Assembly (NCBI GenBank): GCA_937891125.1
Contig: CALAEZ010000060.1
Span: 1 to 28,693 of the forward strand
Direction of reading: 5' to 3'
DNA: 28,693 nt
From: an uncultured Treponema sp.
GTDB taxonomy: Bacteria > Spirochaetota > Spirochaetia > Treponematales > Treponemataceae
In this document: positions 1-8,067 of the stretch, one piece after another
Layout of the letters: the number at the start of each line of letters is the position of its first letter
Position numbering within the stretch: position 1 is the first letter of the stretch
Position numbers and translations under genes: made by a program
Notes under the pieces: model-generated
Databases searched by the model: none
The model's input: only the letters and a program-made list of their open reading frames with translations
Told to the model about the DNA's origin: nothing

Positions 1-1002
1 GAGGCTGAAAAGGATGCCTTTGTTCCAAGCTTTAAACATTGTGCCCGCCGCATAAAGGACTGTTCGTCTGTCGTGGGGTTTGCACTGCCTGCTCCTGAAA
101 CAGGTGTTGACAGTGCGTTTTTTATGGACGAGTTGCGTCAAAAACATGGTCACTATGTTTTTTTTAGCAAGGATGTGCTTCTAAAAAAAGACACCAGGAC
201 GATTCTGCAGACGGTACTGGTACTGGTGCTGATGGTCGTAAGCTGTTTGCTGTATGGCTACATTTACGCAATCTTCTACCTGTCTAACTGGACGGGCTGC
301 ATGATTTTGATTGGCATTCTGTTGTGCTCGGTTATGCTCAGCTGGTTTTTTAGTCAGATGACCGGTATTCGCGAGCGCTCACTGGAAATGCTTGAAGCGC
401 TCGTCGGCGTAATTGAAGTGGGCGACCCGAATCTGGAAGGACATTCGCTGTATGTGCATAATCTGACCATGCTACTGTACCACAAGCTGCCGCTGTTCAA
501 AAAACTCAGCATCAATCCCAATAACCTGCAGTATGCCGCTCTTCTGCTTGATGTCGGTAAGCTCGGCGTTCCGCGCCGCATTATTGACAAGGCTGGCAAG
601 CTGAGCGAAGAGGAATGGGATGTAGTCCGCCGTCATCCCGAAATTGGCGTTAAGATTCTGGCGCCAATGCATTCGTTTGACAACATTTCTACCTGGATTA
701 AGTTTCACCATGAGCGCGTTGACGGAAACGGGTACTATCATCTTAAAAAAGATGAGATTCCGCTTGCTTCCCGTCTGATTGCGGTCGCCGATACCTACTC
801 TGCCATTACTATGGAGCGTTCCTACAAGCCGTCTAAAAACCATGATGACGCACTTGCAGAGTTGCGTCTGGCGGCAGGCTCTCAGCTTGATGAAGAGCTG
901 GTGGCGCTTTTCTGCAAAATTCCGCTTGCAGAGATTAAACATGAGCTTGATGATGTAAAGACAAAAATGGCTCGCTACACGGAAGAAGGCTTTCGCGCCT
1001 AA
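1..1002 (+). CDS. HD-GYP-like membrane protein, C-terminal part (5' end outside window)
   Basis: The frame is open from base 1, so the gene starts upstream; 333 residues are visible. Two hydrophobic segments (visible residues about 67-94 and 100-118) precede a cytoplasmic HD-GYP-type domain. HD-GYP proteins are usually cyclic di-GMP phosphodiesterases. Recognisable family motifs are GHS (His148), HHERVDGNGYY (His236-His237; the family has GYP where this has GYY), RRHPEIG, and VADTYSA (Asp264). The namesake HD pair is altered: the segment reads ALLLDVGK, so Leu183 (CTT at 547-549) stands where the metal-binding His is expected before Asp184. A single base change (CAT to CTT) would explain it. 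The protein may therefore be catalytically weak or a sensor. The solute-binding lipoprotein gene follows after 12 bp, suggesting an operon and perhaps a ligand-sensing pair (inference). Confidence is high for the fold and low for enzymatic activity. Confidence 0.85.
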   Translation, partial: EAEKDAFVPSFKHCARRIKDCSSVVGFALPAPETGVDSAFFMDELRQKHGHYVFFSKDVLLKKDTRTILQTVLVLVLMVVSCLLYGYIYAIFYLSNWTGCMILIGILLCSVMLSWFFSQMTGIRERSLEMLEALVGVIEVGDPNLEGHSLYVHNLTMLLYHKLPLFKKLSINPNNLQYAALLLDVGKLGVPRRIIDKAGKLSEEEWDVVRRHPEIGVKILAPMHSFDNISTWIKFHHERVDGNGYYHLKKDEIPLASRLIAVADTYSAITMERSYKPSKNHDDALAELRLAAGSQLDEELVALFCKIPLAEIKHELDDVKTKMARYTEEGFRA

Positions 1003-1014
1003 CAGGAGACAGCG

Positions 1015-2238
1015 ATGAAAAACACTATACGACTGGCGCTTATCGGCATTTTATGCCTTGCGTCAGTTTCCTGTACAAAAATGCCTGCCACTACAAGCGC
1101 CGTTGAGCTTACGCTTGCACTGCGGGCAGGTATATACGCTGATGTTATTAAAAGCTGCCTGCCAGCGTTTGAAAAAGCGCATAACGTTCGCTGTACGGTG
1201 CTGGAGCTCAGTGAAGATGCGCTCCATGCAAGCATCATTGGCGAAGCGCAGAAAGCGGAAGGCAACATTGATTTTTGCATGGTCGACGGTTCCTGGATGG
1301 CAGAATGTACGGCAAAAAAGGTACTTGCCAATCTGTCGGCGCTTGGCTACCAGCTTGATGACGACATTATTCCAGCAACAACCGCTATCTGCTACAACAA
1401 CGACAGTCTGTACCTTGCGCCGTATTACGGAAATGTTACCGTCATGCTGTACAACCGGCTGGTGCTGAAAGACGTGGGCTACACGGCAGATGCGGTTAAT
1501 GCTGTCGATGACATCGTGCAGATTTGTCTGGAAGCAAAAAAACACCACACGCTCGGCTTTTTATACCGCGGCGACACCGAAAACAACATTGTCGTCGATT
1601 TTCTGCCGTTTCTCTGCTCGTATGGCGGCTGGGTAGTCGATAAAGACAATAAGCCAACGGTCAACACGCCTGCATTTTACAACGCTATGAACACGTATCT
1701 GACGCTCATTCAGACTGGGCGAAGCGCCAAAAAAGATGATTTGATTACGGCGATTGCTAACCGTTCTGCGGCAGTTGCCGTCGGCTGGCCGGGCTGGTAC
1801 ACGCCGGAGCGAAACTCCACCATGGATTATTTTGCACTCAGCGGCAAAGCAACCAATGACGCGCCCGCCTATAATGCAAACGTCTACGGTATCTGGACGA
1901 TAGGAATTCCTGCAAACAGCGCACACACAACGCTTGCAACAGAACTGCTTGCGTATTTGATGGAGCCGGAGAGGCAAAAGCAGACGGTTGCGTACGGTGG
2001 CGTCCCCTGTCGCTATTCAAGCCTACAGGATGCTGCCGTGCTCAAAAAATTTCCGCAGTATGCTGTCATCTGCAAGGCGCTTGAAAGCGGAATCTACCGG
2101 CCGGTTTTAGAAACATGGCCAGAATTTTACACGATTTTAGGAAGCGAGATGAAAGCCATTATTGACGGCAAAAAAAGCATACACATTGGGCTGACGGATG
2201 CGCAGACGCGGCTGGAAGCGCAGCTAGCGGTGCAGTAG
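1015..2238 (+). CDS. extracellular solute-binding lipoprotein (ABC transporter family 1 type)
   Basis: 407-aa protein with a lipoprotein signal peptide: basic start, hydrophobic stretch, then a lipobox ending at the Cys of ASVSC (residue 20). It should be anchored in a membrane by an N-terminal lipid. The body resembles family 1 (sugar-type) periplasmic binding proteins: an early Val-Ile-Lys-Ser...Phe-Glu-Lys-Ala helix, a central TVMLYNRLVLKD segment matching the usual 'lyYNkdlf' motif, and a C-terminal Ala/Trp-rich lobe with VGWPGW. The ligand cannot be told from sequence. An AGGAG lies 7 nt upstream of the ATG. It directly follows the HD-GYP-like gene (12 bp), and no permease or ATPase gene lies nearby, so it may serve a remote transporter or act as a sensor input for its neighbour (inference). 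Confidence 0.85.
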   Translation: MKNTIRLALIGILCLASVSCTKMPATTSAVELTLALRAGIYADVIKSCLPAFEKAHNVRCTVLELSEDALHASIIGEAQKAEGNIDFCMVDGSWMAECTAKKVLANLSALGYQLDDDIIPATTAICYNNDSLYLAPYYGNVTVMLYNRLVLKDVGYTADAVNAVDDIVQICLEAKKHHTLGFLYRGDTENNIVVDFLPFLCSYGGWVVDKDNKPTVNTPAFYNAMNTYLTLIQTGRSAKKDDLITAIANRSAAVAVGWPGWYTPERNSTMDYFALSGKATNDAPAYNANVYGIWTIGIPANSAHTTLATELLAYLMEPERQKQTVAYGGVPCRYSSLQDAAVLKKFPQYAVICKALESGIYRPVLETWPEFYTILGSEMKAIIDGKKSIHIGLTDAQTRLEAQLAVQ

Positions 2239-2296
2239 CAGGAATGTGCCCGCGCTAGACGGAGCACCACTGCACACGGATTTGTAGCGCACTCGT

Positions 2297-2331
2297 GGCG
2301 ACAGCACATCGAGCAATAGCGCCTTGTCGCC
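2297..2331. terminator. weak inverted repeat between convergent genes
   Basis: GGCGACA (2297-2303) and TGTCGCC (2325-2331) form a 7-bp stem with a 21-nt loop in the 124-bp gap between two converging genes. There is no T-run on either side. It could be a weak bidirectional terminator; nothing else stands out in the gap. Confidence 0.25.
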
Positions 2332-2362
2332 TACACGGCAACGTACGCAAGCGCAAGCCAGC

Positions 2363-4306
2363 TTAATGCAGCACTTTAATCAAATCGGCGCGGCCGGCTT
2401 TTTGCAGGGCTTCGCGCACAAGAGCAGCGTTTTCGCGTCGGTTAAACTGCAGAAGCGCGCGCTGTAGGCGGCGTTCATGCGCTCCGCGGGCAACGTACAC
2501 TTTTTCTAAGCTGCCGTCAACATTCTGGCGGTGCGGATTTAAGCCCGTGTAGTACATGCAGGTAGAAAGACTTCCTGGCGTGGGGTAAAAATCCTGTACC
2601 TGGTCGGGCACAAAGCCAGTTTTCTTTAGGTAGAGTGCGACATCTATTGCCTCTTTAAGCCCGGCTCCCGGATGCGCGCAGATGTAGTAGGGCACAAGAT
2701 ACTGCTTTTTCCCCAGCGTGCGGTTCATGTCGGCATATTCTTTTGCAAACTGCTCGTAGACTGCGTGTGTGCTTTTACGCATTAGGCGAAGCACGTTGTC
2801 GTTTACATGCTCGGGCGCAACCTTTAGCTGCCCGCTTATGTGGTGTTCGCACAGCTCGCGCAAAAACGTCTTGTCCTTATCCATTACAAGATAGTCAAAG
2901 CGAAGCCCTGAGCGGATAAACACTTTTTTTACGCCGGGAAGCGCGCGAAGCTTTCGTAAGAGCGCAACATATTCAGTGTGGTCTACGCGCACGTTTTTGC
3001 ACGGGTCGGTTCCCATGCAGTCGCGGTTCGGGCACGCGCCACGCTTACACTGTGCGCTGCACGCATCGGCGCGGAAATTTGCCGTAGGACCGCCCACATC
3101 GTGAATGTAGCCCTTAAATGCTTGGTCGTGCGTCATTTTTTCAGCTTCGCGCAGTAAGCTTTCGTGGCTCCGCGCCTGTATGCGCCGCCCCTGATGAAAC
3201 GTAATTGCGCAGAACGAGCACGCGCCAAAGCAGCCGCGGCTTGAAACAAGCGAAAACTGCACTTCGCTTAAAGCGGGAATGCCCGTTTTGCCATTTTCGG
3301 CAGGCGCGTCGTACATCGGATGAGCGCGGCGCGTAAACGGAAGTTCGTAGATTGCGTCAAATTCTTCTGTGGTGAGCGGAAGCGCGGCTTTTTCCTGCAC
3401 GATAAAGCGGCTGTCTACCGGCTCTATAAGAACGTGCCCGTTCAGCGCGTCTGTGTTCTGTTCCTGCACAAGGTAGCTTCTGGCAAACAGTTCGCGCCCC
3501 CTGTCGCTGTTTTCGCTTACTTCCGCAAATGATGGCAGCAGCAGAGCTGTGTCCTGCGGTACGCCGGCTCCTGCAAGCGGCGTCTGGCTGTATTCTGCAG
3601 TGTCGGGCTGCGTGCGGTCGTCGCGCTGACGGCTCTGGCTGAGCTTGCCTGCTCCATCGAAGCCAGCCGAAACATGCGGCGGAAGCTCTTCTTCGTGGCT
3701 TGTGTACCACACCGTGCCGCGCACGCCGCGAATCTTGCGCGCCGAAATGCCTGCTTTCAGCTGCTCGGCAATCTCCAGAATGGAATGCTCACCCATGCCG
3801 TACATCAAAAGGTCGGCCTTGCTGTCAAGCAGGATTGAGCGGCGCACGGTGTTTGACCAGTAGTCGTAATGCGTGGTGCGCCTAAGGCTTGCTTCAATGC
3901 CGCCGATAAGAATCTGCACGCCTTTGTAGGCTTCGCGAATCTTACTGCAATAGGTAATCAGCGCACGGTCAGGGCGATGACCGGCGACTCCGCCATGCGC
4001 ATACACGTCTTCGCTTCGCGGCTTGTTGTTTGCCGTGTAATTGCTGACCATGCTGTCCATAGCTCCGGCACTCACCAGAAAAGCAAGCCGCGGCCGGCCG
4101 AGTACCATAAAGCTTTCTTTTTTCTTCCAGTCCGGCTGCGCAATAATGCCGACCGTGTAGCCGTGCGCTTCCAAAAGCCGCCCCAAAAGAGCTGCGGCAA
4201 AAGATGCGTGGTCAACATAGCCGTCTCCCGACACGAATACAAAGTCAAGCTCGTCAATACCGCGCTCAGTTAAATCTTGTTTACAAACAGGAAGAAAATC
4301 AGACAT
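2363..4306 (-). CDS. ygiQ: YgiQ family radical SAM protein
   Basis: 647-aa protein of the YgiQ (UPF0313) radical SAM family, whose biochemical role is not established. The N-terminal domain has the family block DGYVDHASF...GRLLEAHGY...IIAQPDW. The radical SAM core carries CFGACSFC (Cys359, Cys363, Cys366; the CxxxCxxC that holds a 4Fe-4S cluster), preceded by a conserved SSRG. A second Cys-rich stretch follows within the next 100 residues (CSAQCKRGACPNRDC), as is typical of the family. A Ser/Gln/Asp-rich insert of about 60 residues lies before the core, around residues 210-270. The frame is open for 29 more codons upstream, but homologues begin close to this ATG. No Shine-Dalgarno sequence is present; instead an extended -10 box (TG-N-TATGCT) sits 7 nt before the ATG, so the mRNA may be leaderless. 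Confidence 0.9.
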   Translation of the reverse strand: MSDFLPVCKQDLTERGIDELDFVFVSGDGYVDHASFAAALLGRLLEAHGYTVGIIAQPDWKKKESFMVLGRPRLAFLVSAGAMDSMVSNYTANNKPRSEDVYAHGGVAGHRPDRALITYCSKIREAYKGVQILIGGIEASLRRTTHYDYWSNTVRRSILLDSKADLLMYGMGEHSILEIAEQLKAGISARKIRGVRGTVWYTSHEEELPPHVSAGFDGAGKLSQSRQRDDRTQPDTAEYSQTPLAGAGVPQDTALLLPSFAEVSENSDRGRELFARSYLVQEQNTDALNGHVLIEPVDSRFIVQEKAALPLTTEEFDAIYELPFTRRAHPMYDAPAENGKTGIPALSEVQFSLVSSRGCFGACSFCAITFHQGRRIQARSHESLLREAEKMTHDQAFKGYIHDVGGPTANFRADACSAQCKRGACPNRDCMGTDPCKNVRVDHTEYVALLRKLRALPGVKKVFIRSGLRFDYLVMDKDKTFLRELCEHHISGQLKVAPEHVNDNVLRLMRKSTHAVYEQFAKEYADMNRTLGKKQYLVPYYICAHPGAGLKEAIDVALYLKKTGFVPDQVQDFYPTPGSLSTCMYYTGLNPHRQNVDGSLEKVYVARGAHERRLQRALLQFNRRENAALVREALQKAGRADLIKVLH

Positions 4307-4313
4307 AGGGGAG

Positions 4314-4319
4314 AGCATA
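4314..4319 (-). promoter_or_regulatory. -10 box 7 nt upstream of the ygiQ ATG
   Basis: On the minus strand TATGCT is preceded by TGG (extended -10) and followed by CTCCCCT and then ATG. The -35 is poor. With the usual 6-8 nt from -10 to the start of transcription, the transcript would begin at or next to the ATG. Confidence 0.45.
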
Positions 4320-4510
4320 CCACAGCGCGGCTTTTTTTTACAGTGGCAGGTGGTCGGTAAGCAGGCTGTCGGGCAGTTGGAATGAAAATACACGGTAGAT
4401 ATTGCAAGGAGCTCAAGCTGTAATCGAGTACGAGAAGAAAAATCGGTAAAAAAGATTGCCTAATTCATCTTCTAAAATCTTGTGCATCTTTACTGAATTA
4501 CTGAGTTTTT

Positions 4511-5774
4511 TCACTTTACGAGCTTTTCAATCTTACATTCGTGGGTTTTGCTCTCTTCGTCATAGTTCACGCCGACAAAAAGCAGGTCGCCTGAGTAATG
4601 CTCCAGCGAGTCAAAATATTTTTTCTCGCGAATCTGATTGAGCGCGCTTTCCGTGCTTCCATTTCGCTTCAGCTCGACAATCATTGCGGGGGTGTCAGGG
4701 ACATAGGGGATAAAAACGACATCCGCAAAGCCGTCGGTCGCAAGCGACCTTAACGAGAAACTTCGTTTCTCGCTTTCCGTGGTCATCTCTTTTACAATCG
4801 TGTATTTGTTGAGCGCGTAAATAAACGAAAGGTAAATCGCGTTCTGAAGGGCGTCCTCGTTGTTGTAGCTGCGATTTCTTGTGACATGGATATGACTTTC
4901 ATCAAGTGAGCAGGCAACGGCGACGGCACTTTGCCATTCTTTTAAAACTTCTTTGTTCGGAATGCGGCAGGTTTCATTTTCATAATCATAAGAAAGATAA
5001 CCTAGGTGAATCAGATAAGTAAAGACATCGTTTTTCGTCCTGAAATCTGTCATCGTGTTCATAAAAGTGGTGACTTCTACATCAACGCTTTCGCCGGCAA
5101 TCATTTTAATTACATCGTCTTTTGTTCCTTCAAAATTTTCCTGGATTCTGTCGGCAATGACGGCATAAGTAGAGGTCTGGCTCCAGTAGCTTTTGCATTT
5201 TCCGTCTTCAATGGCAAGCACGACGGATTCAGGGTTGTAAATTTCAAAGCCTCGCTGATTGTAGCCGTCATACCATCTTTTAAATTCTTCAAAATCCCTG
5301 TCATATTTTTTGCAAAGTTCTTTTACTTCCTCGCTCGTAAAACCGATGAACTCTGCAAGGTTTCTGGCATCAAGAATCGTATATTCACGGAAATTGTTCA
5401 GCTTTGACTGCACAACCATACGCCCCTGCTTTGGTTGTGTGTCCCGTACGACCGGTAAAATTCCCGTAATGTAAGCAAGGGCTATTGCAGGGCGAAGAGT
5501 GTCGCTCTTAAAAAGTCCGTTCAAAACTTTCGTCTTTGCTGATTTTTAAAGGAGCGAAAAGCGAGCGGGAATCGCAGCCCTTAGAAAAATACGCCGAAAG
5601 CATATTTCCAGCAAAAGTCTTACCAAAACGGCGCGGTCGAGAAACGCAGATGTAAGTGTTGTCTGTTTCAATAAAGTCATTAAGAACGCTTATCATCATT
5701 GTTTTATCAACGAAGATTTTTCGTTTTGTAATTCGCGTAAAAGTGTCGTTGTTTGGATTGAGGTAGATTCCCAT
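4511..5774 (-). pseudogene. AAA-ATPase / PD-(D/E)XK family protein, internal deletion and frameshift
   Basis: Remnant of an AAA-ATPase-like plus PDDEXK_9 (DUF1703) protein, a family often present in many copies in Treponema and other host-associated anaerobes; function unproven. The 5' part starts at the ATG at 5774 (GGAGG 5 nt upstream, so the ATG 12 bp earlier is not used). It encodes MGIYLNPNNDTF, the YICVSRPRRFGKT nucleotide-binding segment, and ends at a stop near 5508 after SKDESFERTF. The 3' part is in another frame, from about 5524 to 4511, starting NGLFKSDTL and covering ITGILPV, KRWYDGYNQRGFEIYNPESV and the C-terminal nuclease-like AMIVELKRNGS...ALNQIREKKYF. From memory of the family, roughly 110-115 residues including the Walker B region are missing at the junction. 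The deletion is out of frame, so no full protein is made. Confidence 0.85.
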
Positions 5775-5808
5775 GAGTGCCTCCATGAAAGGGAATCGTA
5801 CACAAACG

Positions 5809-6195
5809 CTAGTCGAGTAGCTCGCCGAGTGAAAGCACTGCGTTTTTCACGCAATTAGGGCAATCACAGAGCACACCCCCCGTTTCAAACCCTTTAAGCT
5901 CGCGACAGATAGTTGCCCCGCATTTTTCTTTGAATGCTGCAAGCAGTGCACGTGAAACTTTTACGGTGCCGTTGCCACCCGTGCGAAGCCCCGCAATGAT
6001 ATTCGCGCCGATAAGTGCTCCGCAGGTTGCTTCTCCGCAGCCCATCCCTGCAAGAAAACCTGCTGAAAGCGCTTTAAGCGTTTCTTCGTCCACGTTTACC
6101 GTGTCTGCAAATACATTCGTAACCGCCTGACAGCAGTTACATGCGCCGGTTGCCTTAAGCTGAGCGGCTTTTTCCGCCCGTTCCTGTAATGTCAT
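5809..6195 (-). CDS. C_GCAxxG_C_C family (redox-type) small protein
   Basis: 128-aa protein of the C_GCAxxG_C_C family (TIGR01909-like), small cytosolic proteins with spaced cysteines thought to bind a redox cofactor or metal; the exact role is unknown. Visible Cys positions are a CNCC group near residues 19-22, GCGEATCG around 53-59, then Cys in KCGATIC and the closing CDCPNC. The central GCGEATCGALIGA block is the family signature. GAGAGG about 8 nt upstream of the ATG is the ribosome-binding site. The gene lies 45 bp downstream of the polyferredoxin gene on the same strand. A promoter-like sequence overlapping that gene's stop codon suggests it is also transcribed on its own. Confidence 0.85.
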   Translation of the reverse strand: MTLQERAEKAAQLKATGACNCCQAVTNVFADTVNVDEETLKALSAGFLAGMGCGEATCGALIGANIIAGLRTGGNGTVKVSRALLAAFKEKCGATICRELKGFETGGVLCDCPNCVKNAVLSLGELLD

Positions 6196-6214
6196 AAAGT
6201 ACCTCTCTATTAGT

Positions 6215-6243
6215 ATTGTATTTTCAGAGTTTAGGAGTGACTA
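6215..6243 (-). promoter_or_regulatory. candidate sigma70-type promoter of the C_GCAxxG gene
   Basis: On the minus strand TAGTCA (-35, 6238-6243) is followed after 17 bp by TACAAT (-10, 6215-6220). It overlaps the stop codon of the polyferredoxin gene and would give a leader of about 13 nt. Confidence 0.4.
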
Positions 6244-7137
6244 AAAAACCTTGTCGTCTTCTCTGCTTTTTAGCCGACAGATGCCTTGCGTCATTGTGCC
6301 CATGGGGCAGAAGGTGCACCAACTGCGCGGCTTAAAAAGCGCCATGACAACAAGCCCGATAAGCGTGGACGTAAGCATCAGGCTGTAAAAGCCGTAGCTG
6401 AATTGTACCACCCACGAAAGTGTTTTGGGAAGAAGCTCCGGCGAGTATGCCCACTTCCACGGCACGCGGAATGTCCAAAAGAGCGTTACGACCTGCCGCA
6501 GCGTACGTTTGTCTGCTGCCACAAGATATGTCTGAAACACCATGTTGCCGAACATCGTAAGGAAAAAGACCAAAAAGCCGGAGCGAAACCAGCGTGAGCT
6601 TACAGCGTGAGGCGTAGTCTTATTACGGCTGAGCCGCAATTTTGCCCCCAGCACGGTAAACAGCTGACCGCGTCCGCACATGTTGTTGCAGAACCACTTG
6701 TTTCCGCCGGCAATGGCAAAAATAAGCGGCAGTAAAAAATCGAGCATACCAAGCCATGCAAAAAGGATGTTAAAAAAGCCAAGACTAAAATACACGATTG
6801 CCCATATCCACAAATACTGATACCAGGGCTTTTTGCTGCCCGTGCGGACGCATGCGCGCTGGCGTTGCGTAGTTTTTATGTTTAGCGGCGTATTCTGCAG
6901 AGATAATGCCGATGCGCTTGCCTGCTCTGTTTTGTGTACGCGCTCTACAGGCGTTATACAGCCGACAGGGCACGCTTTGCCACAGAGCCCGCAGCCCACG
7001 CAGCTGTCAGGATCTGCATACGCAAAGCGCCCGTGCACCACTGAAATGGCTCCTCGTGGGCACGCGTGCGTACACGCTCCGCAGGCCACACAGCGTGCGG
7101 CGTCTACCTGTGCATACTTCTTTGATTTGCTTGCCAT
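6241..7137 (-). CDS. membrane-bound 4Fe-4S polyferredoxin (NapH/NosR-like)
   Basis: 298-aa iron-sulfur membrane protein. The N-terminus has two 4Fe-4S motifs: CVACGACTHACP (Cys16, 19, 22, 26) and CVGCGLCGKACP (Cys46, 49, 52, 56). About four hydrophobic segments follow from residue 105 onward. NNMCGRGQLF between segments and FCPMG in the C-terminal tail (WCTFCPMGTM) match the cysteine loops of NapH/NosR/CcoG-type membrane ferredoxins. Such proteins pass electrons between membrane and soluble partners. The ATG at 7137 is chosen because GAGG lies 8 nt before it and the ferredoxin domain begins there; the longer open frame upstream lacks homology and crosses the repeat array. It lies between a Crp/Fnr regulator and a C_GCAxxG protein, suggesting a regulated anaerobic redox unit (inference). 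Confidence 0.85.
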   Translation of the reverse strand: MASKSKKYAQVDAARCVACGACTHACPRGAISVVHGRFAYADPDSCVGCGLCGKACPVGCITPVERVHKTEQASASALSLQNTPLNIKTTQRQRACVRTGSKKPWYQYLWIWAIVYFSLGFFNILFAWLGMLDFLLPLIFAIAGGNKWFCNNMCGRGQLFTVLGAKLRLSRNKTTPHAVSSRWFRSGFLVFFLTMFGNMVFQTYLVAADKRTLRQVVTLFWTFRVPWKWAYSPELLPKTLSWVVQFSYGFYSLMLTSTLIGLVVMALFKPRSWCTFCPMGTMTQGICRLKSREDDKVF

Positions 7138-7184
7138 TGTAAGTACCTCGGCTAGAACATAGCACCAAACGCACGCGTACGTAT

Positions 7185-7197
7185 GTGAGAAAGTCAC
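7185..7197. promoter_or_regulatory. candidate Crp/Fnr-type operator
   Basis: GTGA (7185-7188) and TCAC (7194-7197) form an inverted repeat with a 5-bp spacer, 48 bp upstream of the polyferredoxin start. The classical Crp spacing is 6 bp, so the match is imperfect. The adjacent gene encodes a Crp/Fnr regulator. Confidence 0.3.
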
Positions 7198-7200
7198 TGA

Positions 7201-7260
7201 GGCTGCGGAAATTTGCAGTACATTGCAGAAAATTGCGAGAAATAGCCGTAAATTGTGGGG
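7201..7260. repeat. six-unit 10-bp phased repeat array
   Basis: Six consecutive 10-bp units share the plus-strand consensus AATTGCAGAA: GGCTGCGGAA, ATTTGCAGTA, CATTGCAGAA, AATTGCGAGA, AATAGCCGTA, AATTGTGGGG. The G at position 5 is invariant and C at position 6 occurs in five of six. The period is one helical turn, so the motifs would lie on one DNA face. The array sits between the Crp/Fnr stop codon and the polyferredoxin gene. Confidence 0.6.
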
Positions 7261-7270
7261 TTCCCGAGCT

Positions 7271-7948
7271 TTAGGAGTGGAGTGCTTCAAGCTCTTGTGG
7301 GGAAAGCAGTTTGATTTTACCGCGGCTAAGGGAGACCTTACCTTCCTTTGCCAGATACTGCAAGGTTCGCGTAACAACTTCGCGCGCGCTTCCTATCTGC
7401 TTAGCAAGCTCTTCATGGGTAATCGTAAGCGTAGTGCTGTGTTGACGTGCGCTTTCTTCAAGCAAGGCACGAGCAAGGCGCTCATCAAGCTTCATAAAAA
7501 GCAGCTCCTGGAGCGTTACAAGCACTTCAGAAAATTTTTCGGTCGCATTCTTGTAAATAAACAAGCTGACAAGCGGATTTTGCGCTTCTATGCGGTGTAC
7601 GCTGTCAGCAGGAAGCAGGCAGACGGCAGTGTCGCCGACCGCTTCTATCAGCACATCAAACACGATGGAGTCCATGAGGCACGAAGCAGAAAGAATGCAG
7701 ACATCCCCTGCTTCTACGCGGTACAGCGTTACCTCGCGTCCTTCCTCGGATACGCAGTAAACACGCAAGGCGCCTGCTGTTACCGCCATAATGCCCTTAC
7801 AGCCAGCGTTTGCGCGGTGTAGAATGGTGCCTGCGCGGTACGTTTCTGTGCGGGCGCGCTGCTCTAAGAGCGTGCGTTCCTGCGGTGTTAAGTCGCTCCA
7901 AAATGCAAAGAGTACAGAAAAATCGGTAGGCGTAAGCGTGTGCTGCAT
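7271..7948 (-). CDS. Crp/Fnr family transcriptional regulator
   Basis: 225-aa regulator with an N-terminal cyclic-nucleotide-binding-like beta-barrel (about residues 20-130, with the segment GREVTLYRVEAGDVCILSASCLM), a dimer helix, and a C-terminal winged helix-turn-helix (about 170-215: THEELAKQIGSAREVVTRTL then YLAKEG). The barrel has the CILSASC cysteine pair seen in many anaerobe members of this family, but not the four-Cys pattern of oxygen-sensing E. coli Fnr, so its signal is unknown. GGAG 7 nt upstream supports the ATG at 7948 over one 30 bp earlier. It is followed on the same strand by the polyferredoxin and C_GCAxxG genes, its likely targets (inference). Confidence 0.88.
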   Translation of the reverse strand: MQHTLTPTDFSVLFAFWSDLTPQERTLLEQRARTETYRAGTILHRANAGCKGIMAVTAGALRVYCVSEEGREVTLYRVEAGDVCILSASCLMDSIVFDVLIEAVGDTAVCLLPADSVHRIEAQNPLVSLFIYKNATEKFSEVLVTLQELLFMKLDERLARALLEESARQHSTTLTITHEELAKQIGSAREVVTRTLQYLAKEGKVSLSRGKIKLLSPQELEALHS

Positions 7949-8067
7949 TGGTATTCTCCTGATATGTTGTGCCGTCAAATCACCACTTCCCTAATTGTCT
8001 GTTAGCATTTTTTCTTTTTATTGTGAGATTTTTTAGGCGTAAAACAAAGTAACGGTACTTGTTGCTT

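Noticed and set aside
472..942. 156-codon minus-strand frame opposite the HD-GYP-like gene
   Set aside because: Opposite-strand shadow of conserved HD-GYP motifs; no ribosome-binding site.
4394..4510. Short minus-strand frame (about 24 codons) after the AAA/PDDEXK pseudogene
   Set aside because: No ribosome-binding site, no recognisable motif and too short to support as a gene.
7138..7377. 80-residue N-terminal extension of the polyferredoxin
   Set aside because: It crosses the period-10 array and part of the Crp/Fnr gene, and the GAGG-preceded ATG at 7137 fits the domain start.
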